A stretch of 56,391 bases of DNA from Paenibacillus sp. 598K (GTDB lineage: Bacteria; Bacillota; Bacilli; Paenibacillales; Paenibacillaceae), in NCBI RefSeq assembly GCF_003851045.1, contig NZ_BFBX01000005.1:66969-123359 (forward strand), read 5' to 3'. The notes beneath the pieces are model-generated. The model was not told the origin of the DNA and made no database searches. It saw only the letters and a program-made list of their open reading frames with translations. Made by a program: the position numbers and the translations under genes. Positions 1 through 8,901 of the stretch are shown here, in pieces; the stretch's first letter is position 1, and each line of letters opens with the position of its first letter.

Positions 1-2
1 GG

Positions 3-1508
3 GAGCCGCTGCCGCTGGAGCGGGACGAGTCGTACAGCTTCCATCAGAGCGGGCCGATCCTCTTCGAGCTGCCGCGCCTTGCGGGTCAGGCGACTAAGCT
101 GCGCGTCGAGCTGACTGCGGGGGAGTATCATGATCCGCCCCGCATCCGTCGACTGATCTGGAATGAAGTCTTCGCCCAGCAAGGCCAGACGCTCAGCTGC
201 GCGACGACGTTCGAGGCAGCGGCGTTCGAGCCCGAGGAAGCGACCGACAGACTGACGGCCCCGCTGGCGCATGCCTTGTACCGGCATGGCCGTCTGCTCC
301 TCCAGCGCAGCGGCGAGGACGGACAGTGGCGGGATGTCGGGGGCGACTCTTATGAGCTGCTCCTCCGCGACGGGCAGGCGCTGCTGCGGATCGAGCCTGG
401 GCTGGCGCCGATCGGAGCCGAGCGTCTGCGCCTGATCGCGATCGAACCTTCCTTCCTCGACCACTGGCTGCTCGGCAGCGGCACAGGGATCTCCGGGCAG
501 CGGCTGACTCTGCCGGTCGAGGCTGTGCTGGCCGACCAGTTGCAGCTGCAGGTCGGCTACTGGGCGCCGGACGAGGGCGAGATGGTCTGGAGCGACTGGG
601 AGCGCAAGCTGGACTTCGACGAGTCGGGTCCGGACAGCCGGCATTATGTCGTCGATGCGCAGGAGGGCGCGCTGTTATTCTCGGACGGCGAGCATGGCAT
701 CGCGCCGCCCGCGGCGGCGCTGCCCAACATCCGGCTGATCGGCTGCCGCACCGGGATCGGCGAGGGCGGCAACGTCAAGGCCAATATTATCGACGAGATG
801 CATCTTCAAGGGCAGCAGCTGCACATTACGAACCTCTATCCCGCTTATGGCGGCGCCGAGGCGGAGACGATGAAGGAAGCGATGCTGCGAACCCGGCTCA
901 GCGTCCTCCATCCGAAGTCCGGCATCACTGCCGAGGATCTCGAGGCTCGCGTGCGGGAGATCCCGGGTCTGCGGCTCGCCAAGGTGAAGACGATCCCGGG
1001 CTACTACCCGAGGCTGGCGCGATATCCCGAGGAGCGAGCTGTCGGCAAGATCTCGATCGTCGTCGTGCCTTACAGCCGCAAGGCGCTGCCCAAGCCAAGC
1101 GAGGGACTGATCGAGACGATCGGCAGGCATCTGGAGCCGTATCGCCTGCTGACGACCGACTTCCATATCATCCCGCCGGAGTATGTGAAGGTGACGGTGC
1201 GCGCCACCATCGTCGTCGATCTGCGTTATCAGGGGCGGGACGCGGCTGTGCTGGAGGCGCTGCAGCGGTGGCTGCAGCCTTACGGCGATACGCATGCGAG
1301 CGGCTGGAGCTTCGGTCATCCGATCTACAAGAGCGACATCTACGATATTATCCATCAGGTGCCGGGCGTTCATTATATCCAGGATCTGTGGCTGATGGCC
1401 GAGGGACGCGACGTGCACACCGACGAAGGCGGAGACATCCATATTCCGCCGAACGGGCTTGTCATTTCGGGCGAGCATGACATCGACTTTATTACAACCG
1501 TCGGCTAG
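3..1508 (+). CDS. Baseplate J/gp47-like protein of a contractile tail-like system (5' partial)
   Basis: The reading frame is open from base 3 to the stop at 1506-1508, so the gene begins left of the window and only about 501 C-terminal residues are seen. The last 260 residues resemble the baseplate assembly J-like family of phage tails and extracellular contractile injection systems. The visible pattern is an N-E-x-M-type strand region, then AEDLEARVREIPGL, a run of strands ending in IVVVPYSRKALP, and the closing GWSFGHPIYKSDIYDIIHQV segment. In the family this protein joins the baseplate hub to the wedge. The next gene starts about 40 bases downstream, in the order baseplate J then tail protein I that is usual for such clusters. 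Family assignment is from motif pattern only; the missing 5' part hides the N-terminal domains. Confidence 0.8.
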   Translation, partial: EPLPLERDESYSFHQSGPILFELPRLAGQATKLRVELTAGEYHDPPRIRRLIWNEVFAQQGQTLSCATTFEAAAFEPEEATDRLTAPLAHALYRHGRLLLQRSGEDGQWRDVGGDSYELLLRDGQALLRIEPGLAPIGAERLRLIAIEPSFLDHWLLGSGTGISGQRLTLPVEAVLADQLQLQVGYWAPDEGEMVWSDWERKLDFDESGPDSRHYVVDAQEGALLFSDGEHGIAPPAAALPNIRLIGCRTGIGEGGNVKANIIDEMHLQGQQLHITNLYPAYGGAEAETMKEAMLRTRLSVLHPKSGITAEDLEARVREIPGLRLAKVKTIPGYYPRLARYPEERAVGKISIVVVPYSRKALPKPSEGLIETIGRHLEPYRLLTTDFHIIPPEYVKVTVRATIVVDLRYQGRDAAVLEALQRWLQPYGDTHASGWSFGHPIYKSDIYDIIHQVPGVHYIQDLWLMAEGRDVHTDEGGDIHIPPNGLVISGEHDIDFITTVG

Positions 1509-1546
1509 CGCGCTTGGGCTATCATCAATCTAAAGGGGGGAGCGCG

Positions 1547-3601
1547 TTGAGCGGCGCACAATTTTTTTCGTTTCGCCAAGCATCGGACTGGGACAGAGGG
1601 GCGTCCTTCCACCTCGAGCGTCGAGCAGAAGGGCTGTCCATCGTCCGCGAGCAGGTGCACCGGCAGCTGGCCCGGCGCTACTTCAATCCGCCCCAGCTCA
1701 GTTCTCCCATCATGGACACGGTCGTCGACCGCAGCGGCAGATGGTATATGCTCGACGAGAAGGGGATCTTCTGGCGGGCCGATCTGAGCAGCAATCATGC
1801 CGAGGCGATCACGACCTGGAACGGCGCCCAGTGGGACAGCTGGGCGCGGATGGCGGTCACCGAGGATATGGTCATCGTCCTCCAGCAGGGCGAAACGTCG
1901 ATGCTGCAGGCGATGTCCGCCGACAGCTCGCAGATCAAGTGGGAGCGGGACAGCTGGCTGGGCGAGCCGTTCCTCGGCATTACGATGGCGGCTGCCGACG
2001 ACAACAGCCTGTGGCTGCTGGCGTCGATCGCCTCGGCCTCCCGGCTGCAACTGCTGCAGATCGGCGCGACAGGGCGCGAGCAGGCGGTCATCGAGCTGCC
2101 GATCGACAACCAGATCTACATCGCCGACATCTTCCAGGAGCGCTTCGAGCTGTCGATGGGGCCGGATGGCCGCTGCTGGCTGCTGGATCGGACGACGGCG
2201 CAGGTCGTGGCGATCGATCTGATCGGAGGCGTGGCCGTGCTGGCCGGAGAGGAGCCGCTCGCGGCAGGGGGCGAGCTGTTGTCGATCTGCGATGGCGGTC
2301 CGGATGGTTTCTGGGCGCTGTTGCGCAGTGCGGAGGGGGCGCACCGCCTCCTGCGCTACGGACTGCTCGGCGAGCAGCTGGAGCGGGCCCAGCTCGGCAA
2401 TGGCAAGGGCGCCAAGATTATGTCCTCGCGCCATGGCATTGACCTGTGGGATGCGCAGGAGCGCTGCCTGTACAGCATGCAGCCGGTGTCCGAGACAGCG
2501 AGCTGGGGCGAGTTTGGCCGCCGGCTCGGCGTCTGGATCAGCCCGGCGCTCGATAGCGGACAGTCGGAGACGGAGTGGCACAAGATCGAGGTCGACGCGC
2601 TTGCGGTCAGCGACACGCAGTACAATATCCGCTACTACGCCTCCGACGAGCAGGAGCTGGTCATCGGGCTGAGCCGCGTCCGCCTCGACGACTACCTCGC
2701 CGATGATAGCGTCAGCGCAAGCGACAAGCTCTCGGCGCTCGCGGGCCTCTGGTCGAGGCCGCTGCGCGACGCGGAGGACGCGCTGCTGTTCGAGGCCAAG
2801 GGCAGGTACTTGTGGATCTATCTGGAGCTGGTCGGCTCAGAGCATCATGCGCCGACGATCCGCAGCATGAAGGTGCATTTCCCGAGAGACTCTTATCTGC
2901 GCTACTTGCCGGCGATCTATGAGCATCAGCCCTCCTCCCGCGACTTCCTGTCGCGCTATCTGAGTCTGTACCAGACGATGCTGGAGGAGATGGACCGCAA
3001 GATAGCCGACATGCCGCGGTCGCTGGAGCCGTCGCAGGCGAGCGGCGAGAGTCTGCGCTGGCTGCTTGGCTGGATCGGCATCGAGGCCGAGGACTTCTGG
3101 ACGGAGACGCAGCTGCGACAGCTGCTGCTGCACGCGCCGACGCTGCATACGATGCGGGGGACGCGGCTGGCGATGGAGCTGCTGCTGACGATCTTCACCG
3201 GGGAGAAGCCGATCATCCTCGAGTACGAGCAGGTCCGTCCGCTGCGGGAGAATCCCGAGCTCGGCGAGGTGAGCGACCAGCTCTATGCGGCCGATCCGCA
3301 TACCTTCAATGTGTTGGTGAAGGCGGAGCATGTCGAGACGGACGTGAAGCGGGCGGCGGTGCAGCAGCTGATCGATGCGTTCAAGCCGGTCTTCTCGCAG
3401 TGCAAGCTGGTCATCCTGCAGCCTTGGGTGTATATGGACCTACACTCCTATCTCGGGATGAACACGGTGCTCTCTGAGCCGACGCTGCTGACGCTCGACG
3501 GTCAGAAGTCGATGCCGCATCATACGATTACGATCGATACCGGACATGATAACCGGATGGATCGGCATACACGGCTAGAGCTCGACTCACGGCTAGAATA
3601 G
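1547..3601 (+). CDS. Phage tail protein I-like baseplate protein with N-terminal propeller-like region
   Basis: This 684-residue protein has two parts. Residues about 30-330 are repetitive beta-rich segments with D-G-R-W/C-W-L patterns (for example GPDGRCWLLDR), as in NHL or Kelch-type propellers. Residues about 445-620 match the tail protein I (gpI/TIGR02242-like) domain: SYLRYLPAIYEHQP, then LRWLLGWIGIEAEDFW and a HTMRGTRLAMELLL stretch. gpI-type proteins sit in the baseplate wedge beside the J protein. The TTG at 1547 is chosen because AAAGGGGGGAG lies 1531-1541, just upstream; an in-frame TTG at 1514 lacks such a site. It follows the J-like gene directly. The propeller may be a surface or target-binding ornament, which is inference. 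Confidence 0.8.
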   Translation: MSGAQFFSFRQASDWDRGASFHLERRAEGLSIVREQVHRQLARRYFNPPQLSSPIMDTVVDRSGRWYMLDEKGIFWRADLSSNHAEAITTWNGAQWDSWARMAVTEDMVIVLQQGETSMLQAMSADSSQIKWERDSWLGEPFLGITMAAADDNSLWLLASIASASRLQLLQIGATGREQAVIELPIDNQIYIADIFQERFELSMGPDGRCWLLDRTTAQVVAIDLIGGVAVLAGEEPLAAGGELLSICDGGPDGFWALLRSAEGAHRLLRYGLLGEQLERAQLGNGKGAKIMSSRHGIDLWDAQERCLYSMQPVSETASWGEFGRRLGVWISPALDSGQSETEWHKIEVDALAVSDTQYNIRYYASDEQELVIGLSRVRLDDYLADDSVSASDKLSALAGLWSRPLRDAEDALLFEAKGRYLWIYLELVGSEHHAPTIRSMKVHFPRDSYLRYLPAIYEHQPSSRDFLSRYLSLYQTMLEEMDRKIADMPRSLEPSQASGESLRWLLGWIGIEAEDFWTETQLRQLLLHAPTLHTMRGTRLAMELLLTIFTGEKPIILEYEQVRPLRENPELGEVSDQLYAADPHTFNVLVKAEHVETDVKRAAVQQLIDAFKPVFSQCKLVILQPWVYMDLHSYLGMNTVLSEPTLLTLDGQKSMPHHTITIDTGHDNRMDRHTRLELDSRLE

Positions 3602-3637
3602 GTCGCTTTTGATCACGAAGGAGAGAGAGGTAGGACG

Positions 3638-5311
3638 ATGAACAGATCAAGGTACATTCCATTTGAACGGAATCGGTATTTTTACGGCAAGCTGTTGACC
3701 GTACGGGATTTCATGTCCGAGCAGACGTATATGACCGACAAGAAGCGGCTCTCCAATCGGCTGCTGTTCGGCAGCGGCGTCATCGCCGGTCTGCAGGTGG
3801 TGGCAGTCGATGACAAGTCGCTCTCCATCGAGACCGGCGCAGCGCTCGATCAGCTCGGCCGGGAGATCGTCGTGCCTTCGCCGCTGACGCTCAAGCTGTC
3901 CAATATCGAAGGCTTCAAAAACAACGACTACGCCAAAAATGTCTATCTCTGCATCGCCTATGACGAGAAGGGCAAGGAGCCGGTCCATACGGTAGCGGGC
4001 GCGACGGGTCGCAAGGAGGAGGTCAGCGAGCATAACCGCATCCTCGAGACGTTCCGGCTGTTCGTGCGGGAGACGCCGCCAGCTCCATCGAGCCTGGAGT
4101 ACGACCATCTGGTCGAGGATACGTCGATCTGGTACGACGACGGCCAGGTGCGCATCCTGCAGACGGCGCCGCGCTATGTGCTGCCAGGTCAGGCGTTCGA
4201 GCTGAAGCTGACGGTGGAGCGGACGCTGCAGACGTCGCATATCGAGTTCGAGTACGAGCCGCTCTGGCGCGGCGTCGAGGCGGCGGAGGAGCTGCCGGGC
4301 GGCAAGATCGTCTTCTCGGAGCCGACCGATGGCGCGAGCTCCAGCTATACGCGCAGGTTCCTGCTGCGCGCGACCGCCGAGGTCGATGAGCAGCTGCAGC
4401 TGGAGGCGCAGCCGGGCACCGTCCGGCTCGTCATCGGCGATCGGATGATCTATGATCTGTCCCATATCCGTCAGAGCATCGCCTGCAGCGATGTGCCGGT
4501 GGCGGAGCGCATCCTGCGCGCTTACTACAGCCGCTCGCTGGACCGTGCGATCGAGTCGCCGGCCGAGCCTTGCGTCTATCTGGCCAAGGTCAACCTGCTG
4601 CAGATGGGGGCTACCTACGTCATCGAGAGCGTCGAGCCCTTGCCGTTCCAAGAGTATGTGATCAACCCGACGATGCTCTACAAGCTGTTGTCCGGCTCCG
4701 GCGCCGCCGAGCCGCCAGCCGTCCCGACGGCACGCGCTCCAGAGCTTGAAGCGAGCAGCGCACCAACGACTCCGACGGAGTTCCCTGACATCAAGGAAGA
4801 GTTCGCCCGGCTCGGTCTGGAAGCGCCGGAGCCGCCCGAGGAGACGGTCCGCACGGGCATCGTCGAGGTGTCGATCGTACCGGAGGAGAAGCGGAAGTGG
4901 TACCAGCGGCGACGGCGCAATTTTTTCTCCGAGGAGATCGAGCATGGTCTGGGCGCTGGCGTCGTGCTGGTGAGCGCAGGCCTGTCCGACGAGCAGGACG
5001 AGCTGGATATCGACCTGCCTGCGATGTGGAATCGCAGCAACGCTGTCTATTACGGACCGCAGGAGATCTTCGCAGGCAGCGAATACGATGGCAATTATCC
5101 CAAGCATAAGCTCGGGTTTGTGATGTATCCCAAGAAAGGCAGCTTCCGAATCGGCGTGCACCTGAGCGAGAAAACGGAACGCGCCAAGCTGCGCATCCGC
5201 TGGTGGGCGTTTAAGGAGCCGGCCCGCGCGGCGGAAGGCCGCGATACTGGCGAGCAAGAGCTGCGTCAGGCGGCGGACCAGGCAGCGGCCGGAGCTGCCG
5301 GAGCGAAGTGA
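3638..5311 (+). CDS. Tail-cluster protein with N-terminal RYFYGKLLTVRDF motif
   Basis: This 557-residue protein starts at ATG 3638 behind GGAGAGAGAGG. The first 110 residues hold the motif RNRYFYGKLLTVRDF, then EQTYMTDKKRLSNRLLFGSG and VIAGLQV. I recognise this arrangement from proteins of unknown role that accompany J-like and I-like genes in contractile injection clusters. The middle (about 140-350) is beta-rich. A Pro/Ala/Glu-rich linker lies near residues 352-400, and the C-terminal 120 residues form another beta-rich domain. The Ala/Gly-rich tail (QAAAGAAGAK) looks disordered. It is the last gene of the tail-like operon, followed by a possible terminator at 5448-5488. A baseplate-associated or fibre role is inference from position. 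Confidence 0.7.
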   Translation: MNRSRYIPFERNRYFYGKLLTVRDFMSEQTYMTDKKRLSNRLLFGSGVIAGLQVVAVDDKSLSIETGAALDQLGREIVVPSPLTLKLSNIEGFKNNDYAKNVYLCIAYDEKGKEPVHTVAGATGRKEEVSEHNRILETFRLFVRETPPAPSSLEYDHLVEDTSIWYDDGQVRILQTAPRYVLPGQAFELKLTVERTLQTSHIEFEYEPLWRGVEAAEELPGGKIVFSEPTDGASSSYTRRFLLRATAEVDEQLQLEAQPGTVRLVIGDRMIYDLSHIRQSIACSDVPVAERILRAYYSRSLDRAIESPAEPCVYLAKVNLLQMGATYVIESVEPLPFQEYVINPTMLYKLLSGSGAAEPPAVPTARAPELEASSAPTTPTEFPDIKEEFARLGLEAPEPPEETVRTGIVEVSIVPEEKRKWYQRRRRNFFSEEIEHGLGAGVVLVSAGLSDEQDELDIDLPAMWNRSNAVYYGPQEIFAGSEYDGNYPKHKLGFVMYPKKGSFRIGVHLSEKTERAKLRIRWWAFKEPARAAEGRDTGEQELRQAADQAAAGAAGAK

Positions 5312-5447
5312 CCACGCAAGAAAAATGGCTTCGCAGTCCTAAGCGCATGCGTAGGAAGCCAGCTTTGCTTAACTCTGGACATGAGGACTTTGTCGGAGAT
5401 TCAGAAGCCAACTGGTGCAATTTGAAATGTTTATGTATGACGCGCGC

Positions 5448-5488
5448 GACGCCGGACTTTCCCCAGCAGGGAGAGTCGCGGCGTCTTT
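5448..5488 (+). terminator. Possible terminator after the tail-like operon
   Basis: GACGCCGGACTTTCCC (5448-5463) pairs imperfectly with GGGAGAGTCGCGGCGTC (5469-5485) around a 5-base loop, and three T follow. The T tract is short, so the strength is uncertain. Confidence 0.5.
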
Positions 5489-5570
5489 GCTGTGCGTTCG
5501 GGTTGGACGCGGCTGGCATCGCACCGGGCTGTGGCATGCCAAAATTAAGACCTTCTTCATAAACTTGCTC

Positions 5571-5599
5571 ACTTGGTATTCAGAATTACCCTATATAAT
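5571..5599 (+). promoter_or_regulatory. Promoter-like element for the two-component genes
   Basis: A perfect TATAAT -10 lies at 5594-5599, 38 bases before the response regulator start. The -35 region is weak (ACTTGG at 5571-5576 with a 17-base spacer, or TTGGTA at 5573 with 15), which would suit a regulated promoter. Confidence 0.5.
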
Positions 5600-5637
5600 A
5601 AGAAGCAGGACGTAACGAATCGAGAGAGGTGACTGGA

Positions 5638-6330
5638 ATGGAGCCACGCGTGGTGCTGGTCGTCGATGACGACAAGGAAATACGCGACGCGATCGAAATC
5701 TATCTGAAGCAGGAGGGACTGGCGGTCCTGAAGGCCAAGGACGGTCTGGAGGCGCTGAAGACGCTGGAGTCGGAGGAGGTGCATCTGATCATCCTGGATG
5801 TGATGATGCCAAAGCTCGACGGGATCGCCGCGACCTTCAAAATCCGCGAGCATCGCAATCTGCCGATCCTCATGCTGAGCGCCAAAAGCGAGGACAGCGA
5901 CAAAATCCTCGGCCTGCATGTCGGGGCGGACGACTATCTGACCAAGCCATTTAATCCGATGGAGCTGATCGCACGGGTCAAATCGCTGCTGCGGCGTTAT
6001 GTGACCTTTGGCGCATATGACGGCAAGCCGCAGACGATCGATCTGCGAGGCCTTGCCTTGAACCGCGAGGGCAAGGAGGTCAGCGTCAATGGCGAGACGG
6101 TCAAGCTGACCCCGATCGAATACAAAATTGTCGAGCTGCTGATGATCCATGCCGGACGCGTCTTCTCGATCCAGGAGATCTATGAGCGTGTCTGGAAGGA
6201 GCCTGGGTACAATGTCGAGAACACTGTGGCCGTACATATCCGCAAAATCCGCGAGAAAATCGAGTTCGACCCGAAAAATCCAAGATATTTGAAAGTGGTG
6301 TGGGGCATTGGATACAAAATGGAAAAATAG
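5638..6330 (+). CDS. OmpR/PhoB-family response regulator
   Basis: This 230-residue regulator has a receiver domain (about 1-120) with the acidic pair VDDD near the N-terminus, phospho-acceptor D54 in LIILDVMMPKLDG, and the conserved K in DYLTKPFNP. A winged-helix DNA-binding domain (about 130-228) has the typical LTPIEYKIVELLM and ENTVAVHIRKIREKI segments. The ATG at 5638 is preferred over the GTG at 5629 because GAGAGAGG overlaps the GTG and is well placed for the ATG. The 3' end overlaps the histidine kinase gene by 23 bases, so the two are translationally coupled partners. It resembles VanR-type regulators, but the target genes are not evident. Confidence 0.92.
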   Translation: MEPRVVLVVDDDKEIRDAIEIYLKQEGLAVLKAKDGLEALKTLESEEVHLIILDVMMPKLDGIAATFKIREHRNLPILMLSAKSEDSDKILGLHVGADDYLTKPFNPMELIARVKSLLRRYVTFGAYDGKPQTIDLRGLALNREGKEVSVNGETVKLTPIEYKIVELLMIHAGRVFSIQEIYERVWKEPGYNVENTVAVHIRKIREKIEFDPKNPRYLKVVWGIGYKMEK

Positions 6331-8560
6331 CGTTCGCCTTGTCGTCTATTCGCTTCTGCTGGTCTGCGGGCTAAGTGGGTTATACCTGCTATTTGATCAG
6401 GGAGAACGTTATATCGAGCGGGATTATTACGATACGTACCAGTATCGGGAGCAGCTGCGTATTTTCGCCTCCTTTGCAAACTTGTTAGAGCATGGTTACC
6501 CGACGTTGCAGGAGGCGCAGGCAGCAATTACAGTGTCTCCACAGGAGATCGCCGATTACAGGGCTCAGATGGCGCCGCTCTCCGAGCAGATGGAGAGTGT
6601 ACGGGTGGAGTATGGGACGCTTATCGAGCAGGCGACAGCTGTCGATAATAGCGAGCTGGTCGAGTTCTATATGGAGGAGCAGGCACGCAAGCTGGAGCAG
6701 CTCATTCAGCTATTCAAGGATGATGAGGCGGTCGCCGCACAGATCCGTCAAGAAAAGGAGCGGCATCTCTCGGAAATCTACAAGGAGCGCGAGAGCTATC
6801 TGCCCCAATATCAAGAGCTTCGCGATCTGTTCGACTATTACCTGTATCGTCCCGCGACTGGACAAGCGTATACGAATATGAATGTTCAGGATGCTTCGAC
6901 TGCGCGAGACGAGCTGTATGGCAGCAATTACGCGCATGTGGTGGAATATGCTCCTGAAGTCGCGTTGAACCTGTTTTACTTCATGAACTTCGAGACTACG
7001 ATTGCCGACAAGCCTCAGGTAGAGGGATGGATTGGAGTACCTGTGAACAGTCCGATCGTAGCCAAAGCGGTGGTCTATCAACGTCAGCAGGCTGCGGTGT
7101 GGCTGTTTGGGGTGGCGGGTATCCTGATGCTCGCGATCGTTCTCTTCCGTTTCAAGGCGATGATGGCGAGCGTATCGGCCGTGAATCGGCGGTGGGCGAG
7201 CTCGTATGCGAAGTTGCCACTCGATATTAAGGTCGTAGCGATGTTGTTAGCCTTGGCGGTGGGTTTGATCGGTCCTATAAGCGCAGCTCACAAGGTTGTC
7301 CTCTTCGTAGTGGTGCCGGCTTCAATGGGATTATTGGGCCTCGCGGCTACGCTTGCTGTCGCAGCGATTGCTCTGGCGTTGACGCTCCAACAGGGGCAGG
7401 CGCTGGCGAGCGGGCTGCGGAGCAGTGAGGATTGGCGGCGAGAGTGGTCCCGTACCTGGCTGCGGCGGGGATTCGTGCGGATAGGCGTGTGGGCGCAACG
7501 GGTTGTTCAGGCTGTGCAGTCTTCCTTCATCTATCGAAGCGTGGGCGCACAGCTGCTGACGCTGGCTGTGATCTGGATCGGTCTCGGTTATATCGGCGGC
7601 GCAATGGTTCATTACTATGATCCTATGTTCTACATGCCGTTGCTAGTTATATTGTCCTTGGCTGGCATCGCCGCCTTCCTGCTGGCGTCGCGGCAGCTCG
7701 GCCATCTGAACCGGATCGCCAGAGCGGCCGATCAGTTGGCGAAGGGAGAGATGCCGCCGCCGCTCGCTTCCAAGGGGAGCGGAGTGCTGGGCGCTTTGTC
7801 AGAGAGCATCGATACGCTGCGGAGCGGGGTCCGGCTGCTACAGCATGAGCATGCCAAAAGCGAGCGGCTCAAAACGGAGCTGATCACCAACATCAGCCAT
7901 GATCTGCGGACGCCGCTCACCTCGATCATTACCTATACAGGACTGCTGGAGGCGGGGGAGGCGACGGCAGAGGAACGAGCCGCTTACGTCGGCATCATCA
8001 GCCAGAAGTCGAAGCGGCTGAAGACGATGATCGACGATCTGTTCGAGGTGTCATCGATGACCAGCGGCAACGCCAGGCTCCATCTCGAGCGCTCCGATCT
8101 GGTCCAACTGATGCAGCAGGCGCTGGCCGAGCACAAGGAGACGATGGACGCCTCGGCGATCCAATTCCGCATCTCGCTGCCCGAGCGTCCGATCTTCGCG
8201 GATGTCGACGGACAGAAGCTGTGGCGAGCATTCGACAATCTAATCGGCAACATGGTCAAGTATGCGCTCGATCATACCCGCGCCTACATCTCGATGGAGC
8301 AGACGGATAACGAGGAAGCGCAGATCATCTTCAAAAACATCTCCCGGTACGAGATCAACGATAGCGCTGAAGAGCTGCTGGAGCGTTTCAAGCGCGGCGA
8401 TGCGTCTCGCCATACGGAGGGCTCGGGCCTTGGCCTGGCGATCGCTCACTCGATCATCAGTCTCCACCATGGCATCCTCAAGCTGGAGACGGACGGCGAT
8501 CTTTTCAAGGCGACGGTGATCCTCAAGCTACAGCTGCCTTTGGGGGAGGAAGGAACTTAA
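6308..8560 (+). CDS. Multi-membrane-segment sensor histidine kinase
   Basis: This 750-residue kinase starts at TTG 6308, inside the end of the response regulator gene. One membrane segment (about residues 9-29) is followed by an extracytoplasmic helical region of about 220 residues rich in Glu, Gln and Arg. Then come several membrane segments between about 258 and 465, more than the usual two. The kinase core has the H-box NISHDLRTPLTS with phospho-acceptor H531, an N-box AFDNLIGNMVKYA and a G-box GSGLGLAIAHSI near residue 704. It surely phosphorylates the regulator encoded just upstream. The signal sensed is unknown; the charged outer domain could detect membrane or cell-wall stress, but this is inference. 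Confidence 0.9.
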   Translation: MDTKWKNSVRLVVYSLLLVCGLSGLYLLFDQGERYIERDYYDTYQYREQLRIFASFANLLEHGYPTLQEAQAAITVSPQEIADYRAQMAPLSEQMESVRVEYGTLIEQATAVDNSELVEFYMEEQARKLEQLIQLFKDDEAVAAQIRQEKERHLSEIYKERESYLPQYQELRDLFDYYLYRPATGQAYTNMNVQDASTARDELYGSNYAHVVEYAPEVALNLFYFMNFETTIADKPQVEGWIGVPVNSPIVAKAVVYQRQQAAVWLFGVAGILMLAIVLFRFKAMMASVSAVNRRWASSYAKLPLDIKVVAMLLALAVGLIGPISAAHKVVLFVVVPASMGLLGLAATLAVAAIALALTLQQGQALASGLRSSEDWRREWSRTWLRRGFVRIGVWAQRVVQAVQSSFIYRSVGAQLLTLAVIWIGLGYIGGAMVHYYDPMFYMPLLVILSLAGIAAFLLASRQLGHLNRIARAADQLAKGEMPPPLASKGSGVLGALSESIDTLRSGVRLLQHEHAKSERLKTELITNISHDLRTPLTSIITYTGLLEAGEATAEERAAYVGIISQKSKRLKTMIDDLFEVSSMTSGNARLHLERSDLVQLMQQALAEHKETMDASAIQFRISLPERPIFADVDGQKLWRAFDNLIGNMVKYALDHTRAYISMEQTDNEEAQIIFKNISRYEINDSAEELLERFKRGDASRHTEGSGLGLAIAHSIISLHHGILKLETDGDLFKATVILKLQLPLGEEGT

Positions 8561-8659
8561 ATGGGGAGTAACTGGAGAAGGGAAGGCAGGGGATAGTGAC
8601 ATAACTGCAAAAGTACATTTAATAGTTGCCTGAATAGCTTTATAGTCGCTTTTAAGGTC

Positions 8660-8726
8660 AAAAGTACAGTTATTTCGTTGGCTTTAAAGCAAAGATGACT
8701 ATTTCCGGGGAAATAACTGCACTTTC
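8660..8726. repeat. Inverted repeat, AAGTACAGTTATTTC family
   Basis: AAAAGTACAGTTATTTCG (8660-8677) is the reverse complement of GGAAATAACTGCACTTTC (8709-8726) except at a few positions. Further copies of the core lie nearby: ATAACTGCAAAAGTAC at about 8601-8616, and ATAACTGC...GCAGTTAT forms an inner hairpin at 8713-8734. It looks like a dispersed palindromic intergenic element. Confidence 0.65.
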
Positions 8727-8805
8727 GCAGTTATCTCCCCCGAAACTGACGGGTGGAGCGAGAATAAAGGTATTTTTGCAGTTGTGCCCAGCCAGCATCC
8801 GTGCA

Positions 8806-8894
8806 GGCTGGGCGTCATCATGCCTGCCGGGGGATACTTGGCTGGGCATCATCATGCCTGCAGCGGGATGCTGGCTGGGCATCGTCATGTCTGC
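8806..8894. repeat. Three degenerate tandem repeats with a 15-bp inverted partner
   Basis: The unit GGCTGGGCATCATCATG plus CCTGC starts at 8806, 8840 and 8873, giving periods of 34 and 33 bases with few changes. In addition GCCCAGCCAGCATCC (8786-8800) is an exact inverted copy of 8866-8880, so a long hairpin can span the array. It lies just beyond the stop of the MORN gene. Confidence 0.7.
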
Positions 8895-8901
8895 GGCGCA
8901 G

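Larger units (their letters stand above)
5312..5637. other. Intergenic gap between tail cluster and two-component genes
   Basis: No convincing gene is seen in these 326 bases. The only structure is the hairpin at 5448-5488 and a promoter-like TATAAT at 5594-5599 serving the response regulator gene. Short open frames here lack a ribosome binding site and protein-like composition. Confidence 0.6.
8561..8901. other. Repeat-bearing gap between convergent genes
   Basis: This 341-base gap separates the kinase gene from the end of the leftward MORN gene. It contains no gene. It holds an inverted-repeat cluster of AGTACAGTTATT/AATAACTGCACT type (8603-8734) and three degenerate 33-34 base direct repeats (8806-8894), entered separately. 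Confidence 0.7.
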
